Source: Streptomyces sp. WP-1
GTDB lineage: Bacteria; Actinomycetota; Actinomycetes; Streptomycetales; Streptomycetaceae
Length of the DNA stretch: 64,000 bases
Direction: 5' to 3'
Assembly (NCBI RefSeq): GCF_030450125.1
Contig: NZ_CP123923.1
Span: 6,014,001 to 6,078,000 of the forward strand
The notes below the pieces were generated by a model. The model made no database searches, had not been told where the DNA came from, and saw only the letters and a list, made by a program, of their open reading frames with translations. The translations under genes were made by a program, and so were the position numbers. Below, piece after piece: positions 52,138 through 61,167 of this stretch (its first letter is position 1; the number at the start of each line of letters is the position of its first letter).

Positions 52138-53229
52138 ATGAGCGATCAGCCGGTGCTGCATGTCAAGGGCAGGGTCCTCGTCGGACCGCAGGACGTACGC
52201 GACGAACTGTGGGTGGTCGGCGGCCGGGTGTCGTACGACCGCCCCACCGGGGCCCGGGACGTCCGGACCGTGACGGGGTGGGCGCTGCCCGGCCTGGTCG
52301 ACGCCCACTGCCATGTGGGTCTCGACGCGCACGGACCGGTCGACGCGGAGACCGCCGAGAAGCAGGCACTGACCGACCGGGAGGCGGGCACCCTGCTGAT
52401 GCGGGACGCGGGCTCGCCCTCCGACACCCGCTGGATCGACGACCGGGCCGATCTGCCGAAGATCATCCGGGCCGGGCGGCACATCGCGCGCACCCGCCGC
52501 TACATCCGCAACTACGCCTGGGAGATCGAGCCGGACGACCTCGTCGCCTATGTCGCCCAGGAGGCCCGGCGCGGCGACGGCTGGGTCAAGCTGGTCGGCG
52601 ACTGGATCGACCGTGACCTCGGCGATCTCTCCCCCTGCTGGCCCCGGGAGGCGGTCGGGGCCGCGATCGCCGAGGCCCACCGGCTGGGCGCCCGGGTCAC
52701 CGCGCACTGCTTCGCCGAGAACTCCCTGCGCGACCTGGTCGAGTCGGGCATCGACTGCATCGAACACGCCACCGGCCTCACCGAGGACCTGATCCCGCTG
52801 TTCGCCGAGCGGGGCGTCGCCATCGTCCCCACCCTCGTCAACATCGCCACCTTCCCGCGGCTCGCGGCGGGCGGCGAGAGCAAGTTCCCGGACTGGTCGG
52901 CCCATATGCGCCGGCTGCACGAGCGCCGCTACGACACGGTGCGCTCCGCGTACGACGCCGGGATCCCGGTGTTCGTCGGCACCGACGCCGGCGGCTCCTT
53001 GCCGCACGGGCTGGTCGCGGCGGAGGTCGCCGAGCTGGTCACCGCGGGCATCCCGCCGATCGAGGCGCTCGGGGCGACCAGCTGGTCCGCGCGCGCGTGG
53101 CTCGGGCGGCCCGGCCTGGAGGAGGGGGCGCCCGCGGACCTCGTGGTGTACGACGAGGACCCCCGGGCCGGTGTGGGGGTGCTGGCGGCACCGCGCCGGG
53201 TGGTGCTGAACGGGGCGGTGGTGGAGTAG
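52138..53229 (+). CDS. Amidohydrolase family protein
   Basis: 363-residue metal-dependent hydrolase. The HxH motif is in LVDAHCHVGLDAHG, the later ligand in RVTAHCFAEN and EHATG, and the aspartate in VFVGTDAGGSLPHGL. Imidazolonepropionase/prolidase-like group. Sits 17 bases after the ABC ATPase gene, so it may act on a compound linked to the imported amino acid or peptide. Confidence 0.9.
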   Translation: MSDQPVLHVKGRVLVGPQDVRDELWVVGGRVSYDRPTGARDVRTVTGWALPGLVDAHCHVGLDAHGPVDAETAEKQALTDREAGTLLMRDAGSPSDTRWIDDRADLPKIIRAGRHIARTRRYIRNYAWEIEPDDLVAYVAQEARRGDGWVKLVGDWIDRDLGDLSPCWPREAVGAAIAEAHRLGARVTAHCFAENSLRDLVESGIDCIEHATGLTEDLIPLFAERGVAIVPTLVNIATFPRLAAGGESKFPDWSAHMRRLHERRYDTVRSAYDAGIPVFVGTDAGGSLPHGLVAAEVAELVTAGIPPIEALGATSWSARAWLGRPGLEEGAPADLVVYDEDPRAGVGVLAAPRRVVLNGAVVE

Positions 53230-53388
53230 GGCCCGCGGACAGGTGAGGGAACGCGTGTGCACGGTGATTCGAAAAGGCGTGCGGAATTTCCACGTTGGAG
53301 TGAAGTGACCCAGGTTTGCTGACCGTTCACCCACACTGGCGACAAGGTTGACGGGTCCCAAGCATTTCAAGTGGGGGGTCCCACCGCC

Positions 53389-54327
53389 TTGAACAGCACC
53401 AACTTCCGTATGCCCGTGCGCCGTCTGGCCGCTGCGGCGACCGTCACCGCACTGGCCACCGCGCCCGCCGTCCTCGGCGCGGGCGCGGCGCACGCGTCCG
53501 AGAATCCCGGCCGCGCCACCGCCGTCGTCCTGCACACCGGGCTCGACGTGTCCCTGCTCGACAAGTCCGTCGACGTCCCGCTCGCCGTCTCCCTCAACGA
53601 GGTCACGGCACCCCGGAGCGCCGACCGGACCGCCCTGTCCGCCCGGCTCGACGGGGTGTCCGGCGGCAACCCGTTCACCGTGCTCAGCGCGGACGTGGCC
53701 CAGTCCCGGGCCACCGTCACCGGCCGGCGCGCCGAGGGCTCCGTCCGCCTCGTGCACGCCAGGCTGCACGTCCCCGGCCTGCCCCTGCTGTCCCTGATCG
53801 AGGTGGACACCGTCACCGCGCGGGCCACCTGCGAGGTGGGCAAGCCCCCGGCCGCCGACACGAAGATCGTCGGCACGGTCACCGTCCTCGGCCGCCGGGT
53901 CACGCTCACCGCCGGGGGGCCGGTCGAGGTCAAGGTGCCCGGCGTCGGCGAGGTCCGCCTCGATCTCGCGCAGCGCAGTACCACCTCGCGCACGGCGACC
54001 GCGACCGCGCTCCAACTGAAGGTCTCCGTCAACCCGTTGAAGCTGAACGTGGCGGACGTCGAGGGCACGGTCACGCTGGCCAAGGCCACCTGCGAGTCCC
54101 CGATGGCGCCGCCCTCGAAGCCCCCGACGCAGAGTCACGACCCGGGCTCCGGCACCAAGTCCGACGCCGCGCCGGTCTCCGACGTGAAACCGCAGGGCGG
54201 CGCCTCGGACACCAACCTCGCGGAGACGGGAGGCAACCCGGCGACGCCGTACATCGCGGGCGGCGCGGTGGCGCTGCTGGCGGCGGGCGGCGGCGCGGTA
54301 CTGATGGCGCGCCGCCGCAGGAGCTGA
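53389..54327 (+). CDS. LAETG sortase-anchored surface protein
   Basis: About 312 residues with a signal peptide (AAAATVTALATAPAVLGAGAAHA), a beta-rich body with two cysteines (TARATCEVGK and LAKATCESP), a Pro/Ser/Gly spacer, LAETG, a hydrophobic segment (YIAGGAVALLAAGGGAVLMA) and an Arg-rich end. This is the class E sortase signal used in Streptomyces. TTG 53389 with GGGGGG about 11 bases upstream is preferred; GTG 53371 and ATG 53410 are alternatives. Function unknown. Confidence 0.85.
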   Translation: MNSTNFRMPVRRLAAAATVTALATAPAVLGAGAAHASENPGRATAVVLHTGLDVSLLDKSVDVPLAVSLNEVTAPRSADRTALSARLDGVSGGNPFTVLSADVAQSRATVTGRRAEGSVRLVHARLHVPGLPLLSLIEVDTVTARATCEVGKPPAADTKIVGTVTVLGRRVTLTAGGPVEVKVPGVGEVRLDLAQRSTTSRTATATALQLKVSVNPLKLNVADVEGTVTLAKATCESPMAPPSKPPTQSHDPGSGTKSDAAPVSDVKPQGGASDTNLAETGGNPATPYIAGGAVALLAAGGGAVLMARRRRS

Positions 54328-54348
54328 CGGCAGGGGGAGCGACGGGGC

Positions 54349-54383
54349 GGGACCGGGGAGGCCGGGGGGACCTCACCGGTCCC
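54349..54383 (+). terminator. Possible terminator after the LAETG gene
   Basis: 8-bp outer arms (54349-54356 with 54376-54383) with an inner GAGG/CCTC pairing; 21 bases past the stop. Confidence 0.5.
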
Positions 54384-54439
54384 GAGCCGTGCCGGGGCCT
54401 GCGTGGACCGAGGGGATGGCTCCCATCAGCCCGGGGTGG

Positions 54440-54650
54440 TCGTCGGGGCTGAGGGGGATCTGGCGGCCGGGGGCCTGTCGACCGGGGGCCGTCGGCAGGA
54501 TCGAGGACGGCGGCTCCCAACAGCCGCAAGCAGTCGTCGGGGCCCCGAGGGGGGCGGCTTCCGCCGGCCGGGGGGCGGTCGCCGGGCTGAGGGGGGTCTG
54601 TCGGCCGGGGGCGTCGGCAGGATCGAGGGGGTGGTTCCCGTTGGCCGAGG
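54440..54650. repeat. Degenerate tandem repeat between convergent genes
   Basis: Two long imperfect copies. GGGCTGAGGGGG (54446 and 54584) is offset by 138 and GTCGGCAGGATCGAGG (54491 and 54613) by 122; the difference is a 16-bp extra GGGGGC-type unit in the first copy. The 349-base gap (54328-54676) holds no recognisable gene. Confidence 0.75.
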
Positions 54651-54676
54651 GTGGTCGACAGGGGCGGGGGTTTCCG

Positions 54677-55735
54677 TCAGCCGAGGGCGGCTGCCAGCGC
54701 CGTCAGGAAGGCGTCCGTCGTGGGCCGGTCGCGGACGGCGAGGCGTATCCAGCCGGCGCCGAGGCCGGGGAACGTGTCCCCGCGGCGCACGGCGTAGCCG
54801 AGGTCCCGCAGCCGGCGTCGTACGGCCGCCGCCTCCGGGACGCCCACCAGCACGAAGGACCCCTCGGCCGGTCCCGCGACCCGCACCCCGCGGGAGGCGA
54901 ACGCGGACAGGCCCGCGACCAGGTGCGCCCGGTCGCTCGCGATGCGATGGGCCGCGTGGCCCGCCTCCGCCAGGGCGCGGGCCGACACGCACGCCTCGGC
55001 GGCGGCCAGCGCCGGTGTGGACACCGGCCACAGCGGCTGGGCCCGCTCCAGCTCGGCGACGATCCCGGGCTCGGCCAGCGCGTAGCCGATGCGCAGACCC
55101 GCGAGCCCCCAGGTCTTGGTGAGGCTGCGCAGCACCACGAGTCCGGGGACGTCCGTCCGCCCGGCCAGCGCCTCCCGCTCGCCCGGCACCGCGTCCATGA
55201 ACGCCTCGTCGACCACCAGCACCCGCCCGGGCCGGGCGAGCCCGGCGATCACCGAGGCCGGATGCAGGACCGACGTCGGGTTGGTCGGATTGCCGATCAC
55301 CACCAGATCCGCCCGCTCCGGCACCAGCGCGGCATCCAGCCGGAAGCCGTCCTCGGGCCGCAGCAGCACCCGCTCCACCGTGTGCCCGGCGTCCCGCAGC
55401 GCCGCCTCCGGCTCGGTGAACTGCGGGTGCACGACGACCGGTCGGCGGACCTCGAGGGCGCGGGCGAGCAGCACGAACGCCTCCGCCGCGCCCGCCGTCA
55501 GCAGCACCCGCGACACCGGCAGCCCGTGCCGCGCCGCCACCGCCGCCCGCGCGGCCCGCCCGTCCGGGTAGGCCGCGAGGGAGGTCAGGGAGGCGGCGAT
55601 CCGTTCCCGCAGCCAGGGCGGGGGCGTGTCCGACCGTACGTTGACGGCGAGATCGACCAGCGCCGCGCCGTCGTCCCGTACCTCGGCGTCCCCGTGGTGG
55701 CGCAGGTCCGGCCCGGGGGAGTCCTCAGTGGGCAT
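54677..55735 (-). CDS. cobC: Cobalamin-cluster aminotransferase, CobC-like
   Basis: 352-residue class I/II PLP protein like histidinol-phosphate aminotransferase and L-threonine-O-3-phosphate decarboxylase, which makes the aminopropanol linker of B12. NPTNPTSVLHPA and the PLP lysine in LRSLTKTWGLAGLRIGYAL are present. It overlaps the CbiX gene by 11 bases. Either amination or decarboxylation is possible from sequence. Confidence 0.85.
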   Translation of the reverse strand: MPTEDSPGPDLRHHGDAEVRDDGAALVDLAVNVRSDTPPPWLRERIAASLTSLAAYPDGRAARAAVAARHGLPVSRVLLTAGAAEAFVLLARALEVRRPVVVHPQFTEPEAALRDAGHTVERVLLRPEDGFRLDAALVPERADLVVIGNPTNPTSVLHPASVIAGLARPGRVLVVDEAFMDAVPGEREALAGRTDVPGLVVLRSLTKTWGLAGLRIGYALAEPGIVAELERAQPLWPVSTPALAAAEACVSARALAEAGHAAHRIASDRAHLVAGLSAFASRGVRVAGPAEGSFVLVGVPEAAAVRRRLRDLGYAVRRGDTFPGLGAGWIRLAVRDRPTTDAFLTALAAALG

Positions 55736-56642
55736 GGCTGTGCGTGTGCCCGCCGTGGTGGTGATGGCCGTGCCCGTGGTCGTGGCCGTCGTCGTCCGGG
55801 TGGAAGTGCGGCTGCTGCGGCAGGCCCACCTTGTCCTCGAAGCCCGGCAGCGCGATCCGGTACACGCACGAGTCGCAGTTCATGCGCAGGTCGCCCTTGA
55901 CGGCCTCCTCGTACCGTTCGAGCACCAGGTCGAGCAACTCCGGCTCGGGACCGATGACATCGGCCGAGGACACCGGGGTCTCCGGGTGCGCGGCCGCCCA
56001 CTCCTCGGTCTGCCGCCGCACCCGGTCCGGGAGGATCCCGGTGAACAGGAAGTAGGGGAGCACGACGATCTTCCGCGCCCCCAGCGCCACACAGCGGTCC
56101 AGACCGCTCGGCACGTCCGGCGCGGCGAGGGACACGAACGCCGTCTCCACGCCGGCGTACCCCCGGCCCTCCCACAGCAGCCGGGCCGCCTTGAACACCT
56201 CCGCGTTGGCGTCCGGGTCGGTGGAGCCGCGGCCGACCAGCAGTACGGTCACCTCCGCGCGGTCCTGGTCCCCGATCGCCTCGTCCAGGCGCCGCTCCAG
56301 CACGTTCAGCAGCGCCGGGTGCGGGCCCAGCGGGCGGCCGTAGGTGTACGAGATGCCCGGGTGCCGTTCCTTCTCACGGGCCAGCGCGGCCGGGATGTCG
56401 CCCTTGGCGTGCCCGGCGGACACCAGCATCAGCGGCACGGCCGCGAACCGGCGTACGCCCCGCTCCACCAGCTCGGCCACCGCGTCGCCGAGCGGCGGCG
56501 GGGACAGCTCGATGAAGCCGCCCGCGACGGGCAGGTCGGGACGGCGGCGCCCCAGCTCCCGTACGAAGGCACGGAACGCCTCGGCTCCGGCGTCGTCACG
56601 GGTGCCATGGCCGGCGATCAGCAGGGCGGGCGGGGTGGTCAC
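55725..56642 (-). CDS. cbiX: Sirohydrochlorin cobalt/ferrochelatase, CbiX family
   Basis: 305-residue class II chelatase that inserts cobalt early in B12 synthesis. The first half has the metal-binding GHGTRDDAGAEAF; PLMLVSAGHAKGDIPAAL is the second conserved histidine block. The C-terminus has a Cys pair (MNCDSCVYR) and a strongly His-rich tail (DDDGHDHGHGHHHHGG), likely metal storage or delivery. GTG 56642 overlaps the cobH stop. Confidence 0.92.
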   Translation of the reverse strand: MTTPPALLIAGHGTRDDAGAEAFRAFVRELGRRRPDLPVAGGFIELSPPPLGDAVAELVERGVRRFAAVPLMLVSAGHAKGDIPAALAREKERHPGISYTYGRPLGPHPALLNVLERRLDEAIGDQDRAEVTVLLVGRGSTDPDANAEVFKAARLLWEGRGYAGVETAFVSLAAPDVPSGLDRCVALGARKIVVLPYFLFTGILPDRVRRQTEEWAAAHPETPVSSADVIGPEPELLDLVLERYEEAVKGDLRMNCDSCVYRIALPGFEDKVGLPQQPHFHPDDDGHDHGHGHHHHGGHTHSHAH

Positions 56643-57226
56643 AGGGTCTCCTCGGGGGAAATCGGTTGGTACAGCAGGGCGTTGAGGGCGGCGGCCGCGA
56701 CCGCCGAGCCGCCCTTCTCGGACACGTTGCTCACGGCGGGCAGCCCGCTCTCGCGCAGCGCGGCCTTGGACTCGGCCGCGCCGACGAAGCCGACGGGCAG
56801 GCCGATGACGAGCGCCGGGTCGGCGTCCAGGGTCAGCAGCTCCTCCAGGGCGGTCGGCGCACAGCCGATCACCCACAGGGCGCCGGGCCCGACCTCCTCG
56901 TAGGCGAGCCGGATCGCATGCGCCGAACGGGTCAGTCCGGGGCCGGACCTGGCGTCCTTGAGCCGGCACACGGTCGCGCGCCGGGTGATGCCGGCGGCGA
57001 CCATCTCCACGTCCACCACGACCGGCGCCCCGGCGTGCAGCGCGGCATGCGCCGGCCCCAGGTCCGCCTCCGCCAGCACGAGATCGCTCGCGTACTCCAG
57101 GTCGGCGGCGGAGTGGATGACCCGCTCCACCACCGCCCGGGTCAGCGGCGGGAGGTGCGAGGTGTCCAGGCGGGCGCGCAGCCGCCGGAAGGACTCCTGC
57201 TCGATGGGGTGCACGATCCGGTTCAC
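56639..57226 (-). CDS. cobH: Precorrin-8X methylmutase
   Basis: 195-residue CobH/CbiC enzyme, moving a methyl group from C11 to C12 to give hydrogenobyrinate. Conserved IEQESFRRLRA, VVERVIHSAADLEYA, GAPVVVDVEMVAAGI, and PVGFVGAAESKAAL. GTG 57226 overlaps the upstream fusion gene stop. Confidence 0.94.
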   Translation of the reverse strand: MNRIVHPIEQESFRRLRARLDTSHLPPLTRAVVERVIHSAADLEYASDLVLAEADLGPAHAALHAGAPVVVDVEMVAAGITRRATVCRLKDARSGPGLTRSAHAIRLAYEEVGPGALWVIGCAPTALEELLTLDADPALVIGLPVGFVGAAESKAALRESGLPAVSNVSEKGGSAVAAAALNALLYQPISPEETL

Positions 57227-58926
57227 CGGGCCTCCTCCGTCTCCTGCGGGCGTCCGCTCTGCCAGCGGTAGCCGCGCGGGGTCACCATGCGCCCGGCGAC
57301 GGTCCGGGTCGCGGTGTTGCCCACGGTGACGACCGTCATCATGTCGACGCTCGCCGGGTCGAGCGCCGCGAGCGTGGTGACCCGGCTCGACCCGTCCGGC
57401 CGCGAGGCGTTGCGCACGACACCCACGGGCGTCGTCGGCGCGCGGTGCTCGGCGAGGATGCCGAGCGCCTTGGGCAGCTGCCAGTCGCGGCCCCGGGACC
57501 GGGGGTTGTAGAAAGTGACCACGAGGTCCGCCTCGGCCGCCGCCCGCACCCGCCGCTCGATGACCTCCCACGGCGTGTGCAGGTCGGAGAGGCTGATGGA
57601 GACATGGTCGTGGCCCAGCGGGGCGCCGAGGATCGCGGCGGCGGCCAGCGCGGCCGTCACCCCGGGCACCCCGATCACCTCGATGTCGTCGGACGCCTCG
57701 GCGAGCGCGGGCGAGGCCATGGCGTACACGCCCGCGTCCCCGCTGCCGATCAGCGCCACCGCGTGCCCGCGCCGGGCCTCCGCCACGGCGGTGCGGGCCC
57801 GCTCCTCCTCGGCGCCGAGCCCGGACTCCAGCACCCGGGTGCCGGGCCGCAGCAGATCGCGGATCTGGTCCACGTACTGGTCGAGCCCGACCAGCACCGA
57901 GGCCCGGCGCAGCTCTGCCGCCGCGCGCGGGGTGAGCAGATCCCGGGCGCCGGGCCCGAGCCCGACCACCGCGAGCCGCCCACGCCCGGGCCTGCGCACC
58001 ACGGCGCAGGTCGCCATCGCCGGGACGGCGTCCGACTTCCGCTTGGGGACGAGGAGTTCGCCGCCGCCGAGCAGCGCGGCCGCCTCGGCGACCGACGGGG
58101 TGCCGACGGCCGCGAGCGGGGCGGCGGAGGGGTTGGGCACCTCGACGGCGGCCAGCTCCTCGGCGGAGTACGTCACCACGGGCACGCCCAGCCGCTCGGC
58201 GGCGCCCAGGATGCCCGGCTCCTGCGACTTGGCGTCCACGGTGGCGAGTTCGGCGACGGACCTCGGGGACAGCCCCGCCTCCCGCAGCGCGCCCTCGATC
58301 AGCCCGAGCACCTCCGCCACCGGGGCGCCCCTGGAGGCGCCGACCCCGACGACGAGGGACGGCGGCCGCAACAGCACCTCGCGCTCGCCGGGTTCGACGT
58401 CCCGGTCGGTGAGCCGGATCGTGTACGACCCCTGCGGCGACACCGGCAGCGGCGGCAGCGGCCACGCCGACTCGGCGGCGAGCGCGACCGGTTCGCCGTC
58501 CAGCAGGGCCCGGGACACGGCGGCGACCGCGCCCTCGCAGGGCAGGCCGAGCGTGTCCAGACCGGCCAGTCCCACGGCGTCCGTGGCGGTCGTCACCACC
58601 GGCTCGGCACCGAGCAAATCGCCCACTTCCCGCGCGAGTTCATTGGCGCCGCCGCCATGGCCGCCGAGCAGCGACACCGCGAACCGGCCGCCCTCGTCCA
58701 CACAGACCACGCCGGGGTCGGCCGCCTTGCCGGCGAGCAGCGGCGCGAGCAGCCGTACCGTCGCGCCCGTCGCCAGGAAGCACACCAGCTGCTCGCACTC
58801 GGCGAACGCGGACCGTACCGCCTCCCCGACCGGGCCCTCGTACACCCGGGTGCGGTCCGGCCAGGCCGCGGCCAGCCGGTCGCGTGCCGCCGCCCCCGCC
58901 GCGGTGGCGGAAATCAGGCCGATCAC
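57223..58926 (-). CDS. cobJ: CbiG-CobJ fusion: cobalt-precorrin-5A hydrolase and precorrin-3B C17-methyltransferase
   Basis: 567 residues in two parts. Residues 1-310 are CbiG-like (FLATGATVRLLAPLL, VCVDEGGRFAVSLLGGHGGGANELA, VVGVGASRGAPVAEV), which removes the two-carbon unit from the ring. Residues 315-567 are a SAM-dependent tetrapyrrole methylase (LAVVGLGPGARDLLTPRA, SGDAGVYAMA, VTFYNPRSRGRDWQL). Such fusions occur in other actinobacteria. Overlaps cobL and cobH by 4 bases. Confidence 0.93.
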   Translation of the reverse strand: MIGLISATAAGAAARDRLAAAWPDRTRVYEGPVGEAVRSAFAECEQLVCFLATGATVRLLAPLLAGKAADPGVVCVDEGGRFAVSLLGGHGGGANELAREVGDLLGAEPVVTTATDAVGLAGLDTLGLPCEGAVAAVSRALLDGEPVALAAESAWPLPPLPVSPQGSYTIRLTDRDVEPGEREVLLRPPSLVVGVGASRGAPVAEVLGLIEGALREAGLSPRSVAELATVDAKSQEPGILGAAERLGVPVVTYSAEELAAVEVPNPSAAPLAAVGTPSVAEAAALLGGGELLVPKRKSDAVPAMATCAVVRRPGRGRLAVVGLGPGARDLLTPRAAAELRRASVLVGLDQYVDQIRDLLRPGTRVLESGLGAEEERARTAVAEARRGHAVALIGSGDAGVYAMASPALAEASDDIEVIGVPGVTAALAAAAILGAPLGHDHVSISLSDLHTPWEVIERRVRAAAEADLVVTFYNPRSRGRDWQLPKALGILAEHRAPTTPVGVVRNASRPDGSSRVTTLAALDPASVDMMTVVTVGNTATRTVAGRMVTPRGYRWQSGRPQETEEAR

Positions 58927-60161
58927 TGGTCAACTCCTTCGATGGGAACGGGGGTTCTGACGCCCCAGAGCAGAAACACCGGGTTGGTGGCCGCGAGCCG
59001 GGTCACCTCACCCGGCAGCGGGGCGAGCCGCGAGGAGTGCAGCAGCACGCCCTCGCAGTCGAACCCGGCGCCGGTCAGCGCCTCGCGGGCCGCGGGCACC
59101 CGGTCCAGGGCGGCCATCGCCACCACCACGGTCCGGCGCGCACGCAGCGCGCACGCCCGGATCACGGCGGGCAGCTCGCGCCCCCCGCCGCCGATGAAGA
59201 CGGCGTCCGGATCGTCCGCCAGCGCGGCCAGCGCGTCGGGCGCGGTGCCGTGCACGGCCTCCACCTCGACGCCGTGGGCGCGGGCGTTCTCCCGGATCCG
59301 GTCCACCCCGTCCGCGGCCTTCTCGACCGCGACGACGGCCGCGCCGAGCCGCGCGCACTCCACCGCGACCGACCCGGACCCCGCGCCGACGTCCCACACC
59401 AGGTCCCCGAGCCGCGGCCCGAGCCGGGCCAGCGCGAGCGCGCGCACCTCGAACTTGGTGATCATCGAGTCGCGGTGGGCGAACGCGGCTTCCTCCAGGG
59501 CCCAGCGGGCCGGAGCGGCGGGCACCCCGGCGACGGTGCGCGGGGGGCCCGGTGCCGGGGGCTCCGCCAGGCACAGCACCACGCTCACCGCCGTACCCCA
59601 GTCCCGCGCCGCCGCCTGCGCGGGCGTGACCCGCTCCACCCGTTCCCGCTGCGGGTCGCCCAGCGCGGTGGCCACCACGAGGGTCCGGTCGTGGCCGGTG
59701 AGCGCGGCGCCCAGTTCGGCCGGGCCCGCGCCCGGGCCGGTGAGGACGGCGACCTTCGGACGCGCGCGGCAGACGTTCACGGCGGTGCGCAGATCCCTGC
59801 CGTGCGCGCTGACCACGAGCGCGTCGTCCCAGGGCAGCCCGAGCCGGGCGAACGCGGCGGCCACCGAGGAGACCCCCGGCCGCACCGACAGCCGCTCCGG
59901 GCCGAAGCGCTCGGCGAGCGCCCGGACGATCCCGAAGAAACCGGGGTCCCCGGAGGCCAGCACCAGCACCGGCAGCTCCTTGCCGACGTACCCGGCGATG
60001 GCGTCCAGCGCGGGCGCCAGCGGCCCGAGCACGATCCGCTCGGCCCCGGCGGGCAGCCGCACCGCGTCCAGATGCCGCCGCCCGCCGACGACGAGCGCGG
60101 CGCCCGACGCGACGTCCTCGGGAAGCGGTGCCCCCGTCCCCGTGCCGACGACCGTGATCAT
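58923..60161 (-). CDS. cobL: Precorrin-6Y C5,15-methyltransferase (decarboxylating)
   Basis: 412-residue CobL with both domains: an N-terminal tetrapyrrole methylase (VVGTGTGAPLPEDV, LASGDPGFFGIVRAL, RPGVSSVAAAFARLGLPWDD) and a C-terminal Rossmann methyltransferase (LVWDVGAGSGSVAVECARL, AVFIGGGGRELP). Bifunctional form equivalent to CbiE plus CbiT. ATG 60161 overlaps cobM. Confidence 0.95.
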   Translation of the reverse strand: MITVVGTGTGAPLPEDVASGAALVVGGRRHLDAVRLPAGAERIVLGPLAPALDAIAGYVGKELPVLVLASGDPGFFGIVRALAERFGPERLSVRPGVSSVAAAFARLGLPWDDALVVSAHGRDLRTAVNVCRARPKVAVLTGPGAGPAELGAALTGHDRTLVVATALGDPQRERVERVTPAQAAARDWGTAVSVVLCLAEPPAPGPPRTVAGVPAAPARWALEEAAFAHRDSMITKFEVRALALARLGPRLGDLVWDVGAGSGSVAVECARLGAAVVAVEKAADGVDRIRENARAHGVEVEAVHGTAPDALAALADDPDAVFIGGGGRELPAVIRACALRARRTVVVAMAALDRVPAAREALTGAGFDCEGVLLHSSRLAPLPGEVTRLAATNPVFLLWGVRTPVPIEGVDQ

Positions 60162-61048
60162 CCGCCCGCCCCTCGCTCGCGCAGCGCCCGCCGCGCACCG
60201 GGCTCGGCCTTGCGGTAGCCGTGGAAGTGCCCGGGGTGGTAGAGGTGCGAGCGGGTGCCCCGCGCGGCCAGCGCGGGCCCGACCAGGAACAGCGTGTGCT
60301 TCCAGAGCCTGTGCTCCTTGACCGTCTCCTCCAGGGTGCCGATCGTGCACCGCACGATCAGCTCCTCCGGCCAGGTCGCCTGGTAGGCGACGATCACCGG
60401 AGTGGACGTCGGATAGCCGCCCTCCAGCAGCTCCCGCACCAGCTGACCGCTGCGCGCCGCCGACAGGAAGAGCGCCATCGTGGTGCCGTGCCGGGCGAAC
60501 TCGCGCACCTCCTCGCCGGGCGGCATCGGCGTCTTGCCGCCGCCGAGCCGGGTGAGCACGACGGACTGCGCGACCTCGGGGATCGTCAGCTCCCGCTGCG
60601 CGAGGGCGGCCACCGCGGAGAACGACGACACCCCGGGCACCACCTCGGTGGCGATGCCCAGCTCCGCGCACCGGTCCAGCTGCTCCTGGGTACCGCCCCA
60701 CAGCGCCGGGTCGCCGGAGTGGATCCGCGCCACCTTCAGGCCCTCGGCGCGCGCCCGCGTGTAGACCGCGACGACCTGCTCCAGGGACATGGCCGCCGAG
60801 TCCAGCACCTCCGCGTCCGCGCGCGCGTGCTCCAGCACCTCCGCCTGCACCAGGCTCGCCGCCCAGATCACCACGTCCGCCTCGGCGATCGCCCGCGCGG
60901 CCCGGAACGTCAGCAGATCGGCGGCGCCGGGGCCCGCCCCGACGAAGGTCACTTTTCCGCCACCGTCACCCAGGGGGGTGGCGGCGACGTCCTCGCCAGG
61001 GGTCTCGGTGGTGGCGCCGGCAGGGGCGTCCGGGACGGCGTCGGCCAT
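60158..61048 (-). CDS. cobM: Precorrin-4 C11-methyltransferase
   Basis: 296 residues; methylates precorrin-4 at C11. Conserved VTFVGAGPGAADLLTFRAARAI-type start, IHSGDPALWGGTQEQLDRC, VPGVSSFSAVAALAQREL and LSAARSGQLVREL. ATG 61048 has GAGAGGA upstream; an in-frame ATG 61078 would add ten residues. First gene of the downstream B12 run; the short gap before it is too small for a full cobalamin riboswitch. Confidence 0.95.
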   Translation of the reverse strand: MADAVPDAPAGATTETPGEDVAATPLGDGGGKVTFVGAGPGAADLLTFRAARAIAEADVVIWAASLVQAEVLEHARADAEVLDSAAMSLEQVVAVYTRARAEGLKVARIHSGDPALWGGTQEQLDRCAELGIATEVVPGVSSFSAVAALAQRELTIPEVAQSVVLTRLGGGKTPMPPGEEVREFARHGTTMALFLSAARSGQLVRELLEGGYPTSTPVIVAYQATWPEELIVRCTIGTLEETVKEHRLWKHTLFLVGPALAARGTRSHLYHPGHFHGYRKAEPGARRALRERGAGG

Positions 61049-61167
61049 CGGGAAAATCCTCTCGTACGGAAAGCACACGGCAGTAGCGGGGTGAAATGTC
61101 AGGATGCGAGGCGGTATGTGAGGTGCCCGATGTGCGCGAAGGCGCCTTCATCGGATAGCAAGTGCCT

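Noticed and set aside
57445..60321. A 958-codon plus-strand open frame
   Set aside because: Antisense shadow of the CbiG-CobJ and CobL genes, with low-complexity Arg/Pro/Gly composition.
61049..61167. Cobalamin riboswitch before cobM
   Set aside because: The gap is about 119 bases, too short for the full element, and no B12-box-like sequence was seen.
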